Shown: positions 7,897-16,254, counted from the stretch's first letter. The stretch: DNA of 26,599 bases from JBDTGE01 sp050742975 (GCA_050742975.1 JBOGDQ010000140.1:1-26599); one strand, 5' to 3'. The notes: generated by a model from the sequence alone, not told the origin. Numbers and translations are program-made.

Positions 7897-9099
7897 GTGG
7901 GCACACCGACCGAACAGCAAGAGACCGACGCCGGTGAGCACCGCGCTCATGACGAGTGGCGCGACGGCCGCGACCGGGACTGGCTCGAGTCGAGGGTGCG
8001 GCGCGCCTTCGTCTTGGGCTGGCACGTCGCGCAGCTCTACCACTCCGCGATCCCGCGCAGCCCGGACGCACCGCAGCTGCCGCAACCACGGCTCGTGGGG
8101 CTGTCCGGCCTGAACCCGGCCATGCGATACCGGCTGCAGCTGCGAATGGTCGACGCCGACATCCGGGCGATCGCCCTGGCCGGCGAGGTCGACGCGCCCG
8201 TTCCATCGACCCTGCCCGTCGTGCGGACCTTGCTGACTGCAGATCACCCGAGCGACCAGGTCAGTGCGGGCATCTACGCGTTGCACGTCGCGTTGCTCGA
8301 GGCGCTCACCGTCACCGACTTCCGGCTGGGCAAGTCGTACGGCCTCGGGCGCGCCCTCGCCGAGACCGTACTGGTCCCGGCGTCGACGCCCGCGGACCAG
8401 CAGGACGCGGTGTTGGGCGAGCTGCTGAGACCGGGCCGGGTCCAGCAGCTCACGCGCTGGCTCTCGGCGCTGAAGTCCGAGCTGCCCGATCACGCTGCCT
8501 ACGCCACGAACCGGAGCCTGGAGACCTGGAGTGGCCTCGCGCCGCACGTGCTGCAAGCTGACCTGCCCGCGACAGTTGCCGCGCTGACGGCGCAGGGCCG
8601 GGTCTGGCGCGCGCTGCTGTCCGGGGAGAAGGCCTGCGTCGACATGCTCAACGAGGGCGACTACCTGAAGGCGGCCGAGGCGCTCGTCGCCCGGTCCGGA
8701 CGACTGCTCGGCAACTTCTTCCGGCACCTGTGGTGGGCGGTTGCGGCGGGGCTGGTCGTCGTCGCGCTCATCGTCTGGTGGATCTACGCCACGCATCTGA
8801 CCAGCGGCAGCAAGGTCGCGGCCAGCATCGCGACCGCCGCGGCCGCCCTCGGCTTGACCGTCAAGGGGGCGTCGAGCGCGCTCGCGAAGGCGGCAGCCCG
8901 GCTCGAAGCCCCGCTCTGGCAGTCCGAACTCGACGAGAGCATCGCGATCGCGGCAACCCGGCTCCCGGGAATGGCGGCGGATCCGAAGCGACGACGCGGT
9001 GACCTGGTCGGCGCGCTACGGCCGAGCCACCAGCCACAGCCGGACAGCCGGCTGCCATCGGCCGATGCAGCGAAGGTGCCCGCCGTGCCCGACGGCTGA
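7897..9099 (+). CDS. Membrane-anchored protein of unknown function
   Basis: I do not recognise this protein of about 400 residues. GTG 7897 is chosen as the start because GGAGG lies 9 nt upstream; open frame extends further 5' to 7771. The first 270 residues are soluble and mostly helical, starting with an acidic stretch and then RRAFVLGWHVAQLYHS. A single strong TM segment follows at about residues 278-301 (LWWAVAAGLVVVALIVWWIY), and then an alanine-rich helix SIATAAAALGLTVKGASSALAKAAARLE. The C-terminus is basic and proline-rich. The arrangement suggests a cytoplasmic sensor or scaffold tethered to the membrane. It is divergent from the phospholipase C-like gene and ends only 5 bp from the convergent MaoC gene. 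Confidence 0.75.
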   Translation: MGTPTEQQETDAGEHRAHDEWRDGRDRDWLESRVRRAFVLGWHVAQLYHSAIPRSPDAPQLPQPRLVGLSGLNPAMRYRLQLRMVDADIRAIALAGEVDAPVPSTLPVVRTLLTADHPSDQVSAGIYALHVALLEALTVTDFRLGKSYGLGRALAETVLVPASTPADQQDAVLGELLRPGRVQQLTRWLSALKSELPDHAAYATNRSLETWSGLAPHVLQADLPATVAALTAQGRVWRALLSGEKACVDMLNEGDYLKAAEALVARSGRLLGNFFRHLWWAVAAGLVVVALIVWWIYATHLTSGSKVAASIATAAAALGLTVKGASSALAKAAARLEAPLWQSELDESIAIAATRLPGMAADPKRRRGDLVGALRPSHQPQPDSRLPSADAAKVPAVPDG

Positions 9100-9104
9100 C
9101 GCAC

Positions 9105-9560
9105 TCAGCGCAGGAAGCGGACGACCAGCTGCGCGACGCAGGCCGGCTTGTCGCTGCGGTCGAGTTCCACCACGGTGTCGACGGTGAGCTGCGCCCCGCC
9201 CGGGATCGGGTCGAGCGCCGTCAGGGTGGCGCGCGCCCGCACCTTCGCGCCGGCCGGCACCGGTGAGGGGAACCGCACCCGGTTCAGCCCGTAGTTCACC
9301 CGGGTCGTCACCTCGCGGACGTCCAGGATCTGCGACCACATCGGGACGAGCAGGCTCAGCGTGAGGTAGCCGTGGGCGATCGCGGTGCCGAACGGTCCGT
9401 CCTTGGCCCGCTCCGGGTCGACGTGGATCCACTGGTGGTCGTCGGTCGCGTCGGCGAAGGTGTTGATCCGCCCCTGGTCGACCTCGATCCACGAGCTGGA
9501 CCCGAGCTCCGAGCCGACGAGGGGACGAAGGTCGTCGAGGGTGTTGACGATCGTGTTCAA
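9105..9560 (-). CDS. MaoC-family (R)-enoyl-CoA hydratase
   Basis: This 151-residue hot-dog-fold hydratase adds water to trans-2-enoyl-CoA to give (3R)-hydroxyacyl-CoA. The catalytic segment FADATDDHQWIHVDPERA (about residues 35-52, with Asp40/41 and His46) and the following GPFGTAIAHGYLTLSLL are diagnostic. The start is TTG 9560, behind AGGAAGG, and overlaps the stop of the acyl-CoA ligase gene in the arrangement TTGA, so translation is probably coupled. It is the last gene of the four-gene catabolic operon. Its (R)-stereospecificity matches the SDR at the operon's start, which resembles (3R)-hydroxyacyl-CoA dehydrogenases. Confidence 0.9.
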   Translation of the reverse strand: MNTIVNTLDDLRPLVGSELGSSSWIEVDQGRINTFADATDDHQWIHVDPERAKDGPFGTAIAHGYLTLSLLVPMWSQILDVREVTTRVNYGLNRVRFPSPVPAGAKVRARATLTALDPIPGGAQLTVDTVVELDRSDKPACVAQLVVRFLR

Positions 9561-11083
9561 CTGCTGCCTTCCTGATCGGGTGACGGTGGGCTCGCGGCCG
9601 TGGCGCGCAGGTCCTGCTTGCGAACCTTGCCGGTGGCCGTGCGCGGCAGGTCGTCGACGACCCGCACGTGCCTGGGAATCTTGAACGCGGCCAGCCGCCC
9701 GGCCAGCGCGCTCCGGAGCGTCTCGGCCGTCCACCCGTGGGTTCCGGAGGCGACGATGAAGGCCATTCCGACCTCGCCCCACCGCTTGTCGGGCACGGCG
9801 ACGACCGCGCTGTCGAGCACCCCGTCGAGCTCGTTGAGCGCGGCCTCGACCTCGGCCGGATAGATGTTCTCGCCACCGGAGATGATCAGGTCCTTGATCC
9901 GGTCGACGACGTAGGCCCAGCCGTCGTCGTCGACCCGCACGACGTCGCCGGAGTGGAACCAGCCGCCGGCCAGCGCCAGCTCGGTGTCGGCCGGGCGCTG
10001 CCAGTAGCCGCGGAACACGTTCGGGCCGCGCACGAGCAGCTCGCCGGCGCTCGCGTCGCCGCCGTCGTCGACGGGCCGCAGGCGCACGTCGGTGAAGAAG
10101 TGCGGGACGCCGACGGACACCGGCCGCTGCACCGCCCCGTCGGCAGGCGCCAGGTACACACCGGGGGAGGCCTCGGTCATGCCGTAGCCCTGCAGGATCG
10201 GCACGCCGCGCCGCTGCCAGGCCACGGCCACCCGCTCGGCCACCATCGAGCCGCCGTAGATGACATAGCGCAGCGAGCGCAGGTCCGTTCCGCCGAAGTC
10301 GCCGTGGTCGCACAGCAGCTGCAACATCGTGGGCACGGCGGAGAACGACGCGATGCCGAGACGGGCGATCGTCGCCAGCACCACGCCCGCATCGAACCGT
10401 GGCAGCACCACGACGCAGCCACCCTTGAACAGCGTCGGCAGGCTCACCTGGCCGAGGCCGGTGGCGTGGAACAGGGGCGAGATGCACAGCGCGGTGTCCT
10501 GGCCGAGCACGTCCGCGTGGGCCAGCTGGTTCATCGTGTTGAACGTCAGGTTGCCGTGCGTCAGCACCGCGCCCTTCGGACGGCCGGTGGTGCCGCTCGT
10601 GTAGAGGATCACCGCGTCGTGGTCCAGCGTGACGTCGGCACCCGCCGTCGGCTCGTCCGGTGCCCCGGCGATCAGCTCGTCGAGGCGGTGGACCGCGATC
10701 CACGCCCGCGCTGTCGTCACACCGGACCGCAGCTCGTCCACCGTCGTCGCGTGGTCCGCCCGGTAGACCACGACGGTCGGGGCGCTGTCCTGGACGAGGT
10801 AGCCGAGCTCGGCCGCCGCCAGCCGGGTGTTCATCGGCACGAAGATGGCGCCGAGCCGGCCGGCCGCGAAGAACGTCTCGAACGTGGCGATGTCGTTCGC
10901 CCCGAGATGCGCGACCCGGTCGCCCGGCCCGACACCCAGGCTCGCGAACGCGCGCGCCAGCCGGTCGACGCGATCGGCCAGCTCGCGGTACGTCAGTGTC
11001 CGCTCGCCTTGACGCAGCGCCGGCCGGTGCGGGTCGATCCGCGCCCGTCGCGACGGCCAGCTGCCGATACCGACGTCGAGCAC
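9557..11083 (-). CDS. Acyl-CoA synthetase / fatty-acid-CoA ligase (AMP-binding)
   Basis: This 508-residue adenylate-forming enzyme activates a carboxylic acid to its CoA thioester using ATP. Core motifs are present in order: phosphate-binding loop YTSGTTGRPKGAVLTHGN (residues about 161-178), GYGMTEASP, GWFHSGD followed by DRIKDLIISGGENIYPAEVE, and the C-terminal catalytic lysine in TATGKVRK (Lys near 486). The sequence is close to medium/long-chain or side-chain CoA ligases of the FadD group; the acid cannot be named. The start is GTG 11083, 2 nt after the stop of the amidohydrolase gene, implying translational coupling. It overlaps the MaoC start at its 3' end. Its place in the operon suggests that it feeds the acid released or made by upstream enzymes into a beta-oxidation-like route. 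Confidence 0.93.
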   Translation of the reverse strand: MLDVGIGSWPSRRARIDPHRPALRQGERTLTYRELADRVDRLARAFASLGVGPGDRVAHLGANDIATFETFFAAGRLGAIFVPMNTRLAAAELGYLVQDSAPTVVVYRADHATTVDELRSGVTTARAWIAVHRLDELIAGAPDEPTAGADVTLDHDAVILYTSGTTGRPKGAVLTHGNLTFNTMNQLAHADVLGQDTALCISPLFHATGLGQVSLPTLFKGGCVVVLPRFDAGVVLATIARLGIASFSAVPTMLQLLCDHGDFGGTDLRSLRYVIYGGSMVAERVAVAWQRRGVPILQGYGMTEASPGVYLAPADGAVQRPVSVGVPHFFTDVRLRPVDDGGDASAGELLVRGPNVFRGYWQRPADTELALAGGWFHSGDVVRVDDDGWAYVVDRIKDLIISGGENIYPAEVEAALNELDGVLDSAVVAVPDKRWGEVGMAFIVASGTHGWTAETLRSALAGRLAAFKIPRHVRVVDDLPRTATGKVRKQDLRATAASPPSPDQEGSS

Positions 11084-11085
11084 GG

Positions 11086-11955
11086 TCAGGCCAGCCCGAG
11101 CAGGCGGGCGGCGTTGTCCTTGAGCACCAGTCGTACCACCTCGGGTTTGAGGTCGAGCTCGGCGAAGTCGGCAAGCCACCGGTCGGGCGTGATCACGGGG
11201 TAGTCCGATCCGAACAGCACCTTGCGCTTGAGCAGCCCGTTGGCCGCGCGGACGAGCTGCGGCGGGAAGTACTTCGGCGACCAGCCGGACAGGTCGATGA
11301 ACACGTTGGCCTTGTGCGTGGCGATGGAGATGGCGGCATCCTGCCACGGCACGGACGGATGGGCGAGCACGATCGTCAGGTTCGGGTGGTCGGCGGCGAC
11401 GTCGTCGATGAGCATCGGGTCGGAGTAGCGCAGCTTGATGCCGCGCCCTCCGGGCAGGCCGGCCCCGATCCCGGTCTGGCCGGTGTGGAACACGATCGGC
11501 AGGCCGAGCCCGGCCGCCGCCTCGTACAGCGGGTAGTGGGCACGCTCGTTCGGCACGAAGTCCTGCAGTGACGGGTGCAGCTTGAGCCCACGCGCACCTG
11601 CCGCGGCGAGCTCGCGCAGCTGGGCGACGGCGGAGTCGCCGTCGTGCGGGTCGACGGAGGCGAACGGGATCAGCACGTCGTCGTGCTCGACCGCCTCGGC
11701 GACGATCGCCTCGCTGGACAGGGCCGGATGCCCGGTGGCCGTGTGCGCGTCGACGGTGAACACCACGGCGGCCAGGTGCCGCTCGCGGTAGTAGCCGGCG
11801 ATCTCGGCCAGGCTGGGCGTGCGGTTCCGGCCCGCCTTGAAGTAGGCGGCCGAGGCGTCCATCAGCTCGTCGTCGAGGGAGGTGTGCCCGTGCCCGTCGG
11901 ACTCGACGTGGACGTGGGTGTCGATCGCCGTGACGGCGGCCAGGTCGATCGCCAT
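11086..11955 (-). CDS. Amidohydrolase family protein (amidohydrolase_2, TIM-barrel metal enzyme)
   Basis: This 289-residue metal-dependent hydrolase or decarboxylase belongs to the ACMSD/amidohydrolase_2 group. The metal ligands are visible: AIDTHVHVES near the N-terminus (His14, His16), GLKLHPSLQDF, IVFHTGQTG, IVLAHPSVPW, and FGSDYPVITPDRW with the catalytic/metal-binding Asp. Family members hydrolyse lactones or amides, hydrate, or decarboxylate ring-cleavage products. ATG 11955 overlaps the TGA of the SDR gene by one base (TGATG). Located between an SDR and a CoA ligase, it may open a ring or remove CO2 from an intermediate before CoA activation. This is inference; the substrate is unknown. 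Confidence 0.88.
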   Translation of the reverse strand: MAIDLAAVTAIDTHVHVESDGHGHTSLDDELMDASAAYFKAGRNRTPSLAEIAGYYRERHLAAVVFTVDAHTATGHPALSSEAIVAEAVEHDDVLIPFASVDPHDGDSAVAQLRELAAAGARGLKLHPSLQDFVPNERAHYPLYEAAAGLGLPIVFHTGQTGIGAGLPGGRGIKLRYSDPMLIDDVAADHPNLTIVLAHPSVPWQDAAISIATHKANVFIDLSGWSPKYFPPQLVRAANGLLKRKVLFGSDYPVITPDRWLADFAELDLKPEVVRLVLKDNAARLLGLA

Positions 11956-12869
11956 CAGTAGGGCTCGGGGAAGTTCTGGCCGGCCGGCCGGGCGTGCTCG
12001 GCGAACTGCTTGGGCCACACCTCGGCGATGCTTGCTGCGGTCCAGCCGCCGTCCGCGAGCGCGACCACCTGCTCGGCCGGGTGCGACCACAGGGCCAGCC
12101 GGTCGCCGCCCAGCCCGACCGCCTGCCCGGTGATGCCCTCGGCGTCGGGCGAGGCCAGGAACACGACCAGGCCGGCGACGTCCTCCGGCGGGCCGAAGCT
12201 GAGCTCGCGGCGCGCGTAGGCGGGCAGCGGCTCACCGGCCTGCAGCGCGTCGACGTACGGCTTGAGGAACGGGGCCGTCTCGGTCATCGCGGTCGCCGCC
12301 ACCGGGATGACCGCGTTGACCGCGATGTTCGCCCGCGCCAGCTCCAGCGACCAGGTGCGGACCATGCCGACGATGCCCGCCTTGGCCGCGGCATAGTTCG
12401 TCTGGCCGAAGTTGCCGACCTGGCCGGTCGGCGAGCCGACGCAGATGATCCGGCCGCCCTCGCCCTGCTCGCGCATCCGCATGGCGGCCGCCCGTGCGCA
12501 GGTGAACGTGCCGCGCAGGTGGACCGCGATGACATCGTCGAAGTCAGCGTCGGTCATCTTCCAGAGCACGGTGTCGCGCAGGATGCCTGCGTTGGTCACC
12601 ATGACGTCGAGCCGGCTGAACTCCGCGACTGCCCTGTCCACCAAGGCGTCCGCGACCTCGGCACCGCCGATCCGGCCGGGGTGGGCCACTGCCCGCCCGC
12701 CGTCCGTGACGATCGACGCGACGGCGGCGTCGGCCACTGCGGCGTCGACGTCGTTGACGACGACTGCTGCACCGGCTGCGGCGAGGGCGCGTGCGTACGC
12801 CAGCCCCAGCCCGCGCCCGGCACCGGTGACCACCGCTACCTGTCCGGAGAGGACACCTACGCCGTTCAT
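11955..12869 (-). CDS. SDR, (3R)-hydroxyacyl-CoA dehydrogenase-like
   Basis: This 304-residue classical short-chain dehydrogenase has TGAGRGLG at residues 15-22, VTNAGI, and the catalytic Ser146, Tyr159 and Lys163 (TNYAAAKAG). After the usual SDR core, a C-terminal extension (GGWTAASIAEVWPKQF and a GQNFPEPY end) resembles SDRs of the HSD17B4 / multifunctional enzyme 2 type, which oxidise (3R)-hydroxyacyl-CoAs. The start at ATG 12869 has GGAGG upstream. It is the first gene of a four-gene operon with overlapping or near-overlapping junctions (SDR, amidohydrolase, CoA ligase, MaoC). A putative MarR operator lies about 50-60 bp upstream, and only 76 bp separate it from the transporter gene. Confidence 0.93.
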   Translation of the reverse strand: MNGVGVLSGQVAVVTGAGRGLGLAYARALAAAGAAVVVNDVDAAVADAAVASIVTDGGRAVAHPGRIGGAEVADALVDRAVAEFSRLDVMVTNAGILRDTVLWKMTDADFDDVIAVHLRGTFTCARAAAMRMREQGEGGRIICVGSPTGQVGNFGQTNYAAAKAGIVGMVRTWSLELARANIAVNAVIPVAATAMTETAPFLKPYVDALQAGEPLPAYARRELSFGPPEDVAGLVVFLASPDAEGITGQAVGLGGDRLALWSHPAEQVVALADGGWTAASIAEVWPKQFAEHARPAGQNFPEPY

Positions 12870-12916
12870 CGAATACCTCCGCAGTCCCTGTGGCATATGG
12901 CTGTTGCGATAGAATA

Positions 12917-12931
12917 TACAGGAATCCTGAT
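12917..12931. promoter_or_regulatory. Putative operator, copy 1 (upstream of the SDR operon)
   Basis: TACAGGAATCCTGAT contains the inverted repeat CAGGA-A-TCCTG. It is 13/15 identical to the site at 14716-14730 upstream of the transporter gene. On the minus strand it is followed by TATATT, a possible -10 element, so a bound protein would block the SDR operon's promoter. The likely binding protein is the MarR regulator encoded at 14773-15234. Confidence 0.55.
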
Positions 12932-12945
12932 GATATGAGAGTGAG

Positions 12946-14643
12946 TCAGGCGAGTGACTCCTCACTCACCATGGTGTCGTGTGCGCCCCCACCCAGCGCG
13001 AACAGTGTCAGGGCAGCGGCGACCAGGGCGGCGATGCCGCAGACGATGTAGCCGACGCTGTACGCGCTGCTCAGGGCGTGGAATGCGACGTCCTTGAGCG
13101 GGTTGAACGGCTGCAGCTTGCCGCCGGCTCCGGGGACCATCGCCGGCACGGCGTTCGCGCCGAGTGGTCCTGAATGGACCGCACCGACGGCCGCGGCCAC
13201 GGACTCGCGCTGCGCCGCGGGCACGTGCGCCGGTGCCGCGTTGAACTGGGCCAGGGCCGCCTGCAGCGTCGGCGAACCGGCGATCTTGGCGCCTATCGTG
13301 TGTGCTGCCCGACTGAGCGCGACGGCCCCGATGACTGCCGGGCCGAGCGTGAAGCCGAGGTCGCGCAACAGGCTGGTGGTGCCGCTGGCCATGCCGGCCA
13401 GGTTGTGCGGGACGGTGTTCACGGCGACCGCGGTCAGTGACGCGACCGCGAGCGCGAACCCGATGCCGACGAGCGCGAGCGGCGCGACCGTCCGTCCGAT
13501 GCCGAGATCCGTCGCCGGCAGGGCGGCCATCCAGAGGTCGCCTGCGCCGATGAGGGCGGCGCCACCGCCCAGGATCCACCGCGGGTTGTAGCGCGCCATC
13601 AGCGTGCCGGTGATCGGCATCTGCACGAACGCGATCCCGTTGAGCAGCACGAAGGCGAACGACGACTTCAGTGGCGAGAAGCCCTGGATCGCCGACAGCC
13701 TGATGCTGGTGGCGTACGCGGTACCCAGGAAGCTCATCATCCCGAACACGGTGGCTATCGCGGCGACCGCGAACGCGCGATTGGCGAACAGCGACAGCCG
13801 CAGCAACGGGGCGCTCGTGCGCTGCTCGACGGCGATGAACGCCACCAGGAAGACGGCGGCCACGATGAACCCGCCCACGACCCAGCCGCTGGACCAGCCG
13901 CTCGTCGGACCTTGGATCACGGCGAACAGCGCCGCGAAGACGGTGACGGCGATCGTGATCTGCCCTGGCCAGTCGAGCGAGCGTCCCTGCGGCGACGAGG
14001 AGTTCTTCGCGAACGCCGCCGAGACGCCGGCGCTGATCAGGCCGAGCAGCAGGACGAGCAGGAAGCCCCAGCGCCAGCTCGCGTTGACGTCGTTGCCGAA
14101 CTTGAGCTTGGCCAGCAGGCCACCGAGCACCGGCGAGATGGCGCCACCGGCCGACAGGCACGCGGTCCAGATCGTCACCGACCGGGCGCGGTGGCCGGTG
14201 GTATGGGTGCCGTGGGCGACCATCGCCAGCGACGTGGGGAACAGTGCGGCCGCGCCGATGCCGGCGATGATCTGCCCGGCCCAGAGCACCAGCACTCTGG
14301 TGTCCGTGCTCGCCGAGCTGCCCGGCGTGAGGACCGCGAGCAGCTCGCCGACCGACAGCAGCAGTGCCCCACCGACCAGCAACCGCTTGCGGCCGAACAG
14401 GTCGCCGATCACTCCGGAGGTGAGCTCCAGCAGGGTCACCGGCACCAGGAATGCGTCGGAGATCCAGGTCAGCTGCGAGGAGCTGGTGCCGAGGTCCTGC
14501 TGGAACAAGCCGTTGAAAACGGCCGGGATGGCCAGCGCAACCTGGGCGACGCACGCGGCCAGGGCAGCGGCGACCAGCGTGCCGCGGGTCAGCGTGCGCG
14601 CGGTGTCGGCTCGGGCGGAGCCAGGGACGTCGACGGCTGTCAT
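12946..14643 (-). CDS. MFS transporter, DHA2-like (14-TM type)
   Basis: This 565-residue polytopic inner-membrane protein of the major facilitator superfamily has a length and segment pattern that fit the 14-TM drug:H+ antiporter-2 group. Visible markers are QLTWISDAFLVPVTLLELTSG in the first repeat, the motif-A-like GDLFGRKRLLVGG after TM2, and IIAGIGAAALFPTSLA around TM4. A long soluble loop lies before the last TM pair (alanine-rich, about residues 455-515). ATG 14643 is preceded by GGAGG. It lies downstream of the MarR gene on the same strand and directly upstream of the catabolic SDR operon. It may export toxic intermediates or import the substrate. Confidence 0.92.
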   Translation of the reverse strand: MTAVDVPGSARADTARTLTRGTLVAAALAACVAQVALAIPAVFNGLFQQDLGTSSSQLTWISDAFLVPVTLLELTSGVIGDLFGRKRLLVGGALLLSVGELLAVLTPGSSASTDTRVLVLWAGQIIAGIGAAALFPTSLAMVAHGTHTTGHRARSVTIWTACLSAGGAISPVLGGLLAKLKFGNDVNASWRWGFLLVLLLGLISAGVSAAFAKNSSSPQGRSLDWPGQITIAVTVFAALFAVIQGPTSGWSSGWVVGGFIVAAVFLVAFIAVEQRTSAPLLRLSLFANRAFAVAAIATVFGMMSFLGTAYATSIRLSAIQGFSPLKSSFAFVLLNGIAFVQMPITGTLMARYNPRWILGGGAALIGAGDLWMAALPATDLGIGRTVAPLALVGIGFALAVASLTAVAVNTVPHNLAGMASGTTSLLRDLGFTLGPAVIGAVALSRAAHTIGAKIAGSPTLQAALAQFNAAPAHVPAAQRESVAAAVGAVHSGPLGANAVPAMVPGAGGKLQPFNPLKDVAFHALSSAYSVGYIVCGIAALVAAALTLFALGGGAHDTMVSEESLA

Positions 14644-14715
14644 CGGGTGCCTCCACGATCACGAGCCGACGGGATTCGGCCCGCCGACAAACGCTGCCAC
14701 ACGGACGCGCTGATG

Positions 14716-14730
14716 TACAGGTTTCCTGAT
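14716..14730. promoter_or_regulatory. Putative operator, copy 2 (upstream of the MFS gene)
   Basis: TACAGGTTTCCTGAT has the arms CAGG and CCTG around TTT. It matches copy 1 at 12917-12931 except for the two central bases. It lies in the 129-bp gap between the MarR stop (14773) and the transporter start (14643), where the transporter's promoter must be if the genes are transcribed separately. Confidence 0.55.
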
Positions 14731-14772
14731 TGGTTTTGTCGGATCACCCGGAGCGGATATCCGGCTGTCGGG

Positions 14773-15234
14773 TCAGTGCGCCGGTTCCTCGGCGAGGTTG
14801 GCCCGGCAGGTGAGCAGGCTGCGTCGAAGGGTCCGTGCATCTCGATCCGACAGGCCGGCCAGCATCTGCTCCTCGAGCGCCGCGACCTTGCCCCGGTAGC
14901 GGCTCAGCAGTGCCCGCCCGTCCCTGGTGAGTGCCAGGACCAGACGGCGCCGATCCATCGCGTCCCGGTGGCGCTCGATCAGGCCGCGCTCCTGAAGGGC
15001 CGTGACCATGTCCGCCATCGTCTGGGCGGTCACGAACGAGTTGCGCGCAAGCTGGGCCGAAGTCAGGTCAGGGTGTCGTTCGAGCACGGTGAGCGCCGTG
15101 TACTGCAGCGCCGTCATCCCGATCGGTCGGAACACGTCGTCGAGGTGTGAGCGCACGGCGAGCTCGACCTGCTTCATCACGTACAGCAGGGTCGGCTCGG
15201 GATGCGCAGCCTTCACCGAGCCGGTCACGGCCAC
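14773..15234 (-). CDS. MarR family transcriptional regulator
   Basis: This 153-residue winged-helix regulator has the dimerisation helix LLYVMKQVELAVRSHLDDV, the recognition helix segment SAQLARNSFVTAQTMADMVT, and the wing with the typical DRRRLVLALTRDGRALL. MarR proteins bind short palindromes as dimers and are released by small aromatic or acyl ligands. The start is GTG 15234, or GTG 15228, which has better spacing to GAGGGG. It is followed on the same strand by the MFS transporter, and its 5' end faces a divergent SDR gene across a 267-bp region containing a perfect 18-bp palindrome. It is the best candidate for binding the paired TACAGG-NNN-CCTGAT sites. Confidence 0.92.
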   Translation of the reverse strand: MAVTGSVKAAHPEPTLLYVMKQVELAVRSHLDDVFRPIGMTALQYTALTVLERHPDLTSAQLARNSFVTAQTMADMVTALQERGLIERHRDAMDRRRLVLALTRDGRALLSRYRGKVAALEEQMLAGLSDRDARTLRRSLLTCRANLAEEPAH

Positions 15235-15310
15235 CCCTCACTGTCGTCAGCACGTCACGCCGACCACAGTCTGCCAAACCGCGCTACGACGACGGGTCGA
15301 GAGGCGGCGT

Positions 15311-15328
15311 CGCGTTCACGTGAACGCG
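15311..15328. promoter_or_regulatory. Perfect 18-bp palindrome between MarR and SDR genes
   Basis: CGCGTTCACGTGAACGCG is a perfect palindrome, 77 bp upstream of the MarR start and about 173 bp upstream of the SDR start. Its length and position suit an operator for a dimeric regulator. It differs from the TACAGG-type sites, so it may be bound by another protein or used for autoregulation. Confidence 0.5.
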
Positions 15329-15501
15329 CTCAGCCACGATCTTGGTGCGACTACGCTGCCACCCTGTCCGAACTGCACCAAGATCTCCGCGCGGCCCGGC
15401 TCGACCAGGTCTCGGCATAGCATGCAGCTCCGGATGGCTAGCGGGAGCCCGCCAACCGCGCCGGCATCCGAACCGGGACACACCGAGCACGGGAGACGAT
15501 C

Positions 15502-16197
15502 ATGAGCGAGTACACCGGACGGACGGTCCTGGTGACCGGCACCAGCGGTGCGCTCGGCTCCGGACTGGCGGCTGCGTTCGCCGACGCCGGCGCGCGGGTC
15601 ATCGGCGTCGACCGGGCCGCGCCCGACGTCCGCGCACACGTCGACGGAGTGCGGTACGAGAGCGCCGACCTCACCGACGACGCCCGGGTCGGCGCGCTGT
15701 TCGACGCGCTGTTGGACGGACCGCTCGACGGCCCCGGAGCACCGTGGGCGGTGATCAACACGGTGGGCGGGTTCGCGCCGCACACGCCGATCGCCTCCCT
15801 CGACGTCGACGAACTGACGCGGCAGCTCACGCTGAACCTGGTTACCGCGGCTGTGCTCACCAAGCACGCGCTGCGCGTGATGCAGCCGGTCGGTGCCGGG
15901 CGGATCGTGCACACCGCGAGCCGTGCCGCGACCGTCCCCAGCGGGTCCGGCTTCGCGTACTCGGTCAGCAAGCTGGGCGTCCTGCGCCTGGTGCGGATGG
16001 CGGCCGAGGAGGTCGCCGGCAGCGCGATCACCGTGAACGCCGTCGTACCGTCGATCATCGACACCCCCGCCAACCGGGCTGGCATGCCCGACGCCGACCA
16101 CGCGAGCTGGCCCAAGATCGCCGACCTCGCGCGGTCCTACCTGTACCTGGCCTCCCCGCGGGCCGCGCTCGTCAACGGCGCCGCGCTACCTGTGTGA
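15502..16197 (+). CDS. SDR family NAD(P)-dependent oxidoreductase
   Basis: This 231-residue classical short-chain dehydrogenase has the cofactor-binding VTGTSGALGSG at residues 11-21 (catalytic Tyr153 and Lys157 in FAYSVSKLG), INTVGGF replacing the usual NNAG, and a proline-rich substrate loop VPSIIDTPANRAG. The IDTPANR-type ending resembles small dihydropteridine-reductase-like SDRs of bacteria. The start at ATG 15502 has GGGAGA upstream. It is divergent from the MarR gene and may be one of its targets. The substrate is unknown. Confidence 0.9.
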   Translation: MSEYTGRTVLVTGTSGALGSGLAAAFADAGARVIGVDRAAPDVRAHVDGVRYESADLTDDARVGALFDALLDGPLDGPGAPWAVINTVGGFAPHTPIASLDVDELTRQLTLNLVTAAVLTKHALRVMQPVGAGRIVHTASRAATVPSGSGFAYSVSKLGVLRLVRMAAEEVAGSAITVNAVVPSIIDTPANRAGMPDADHASWPKIADLARSYLYLASPRAALVNGAALPV

Positions 16198-16254
16198 TCG
16201 CCCCCGTTTCACAACCCGAGCTCCGTTGTCGGCCCGCGGCGGAATACTGGACGG

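Noticed and set aside
9099..9105. Possible terminator between the convergent 7897-9099 and MaoC genes
   Set aside because: Only 5 bp separate the stops, and I see no hairpin there; the transcripts may simply overlap.
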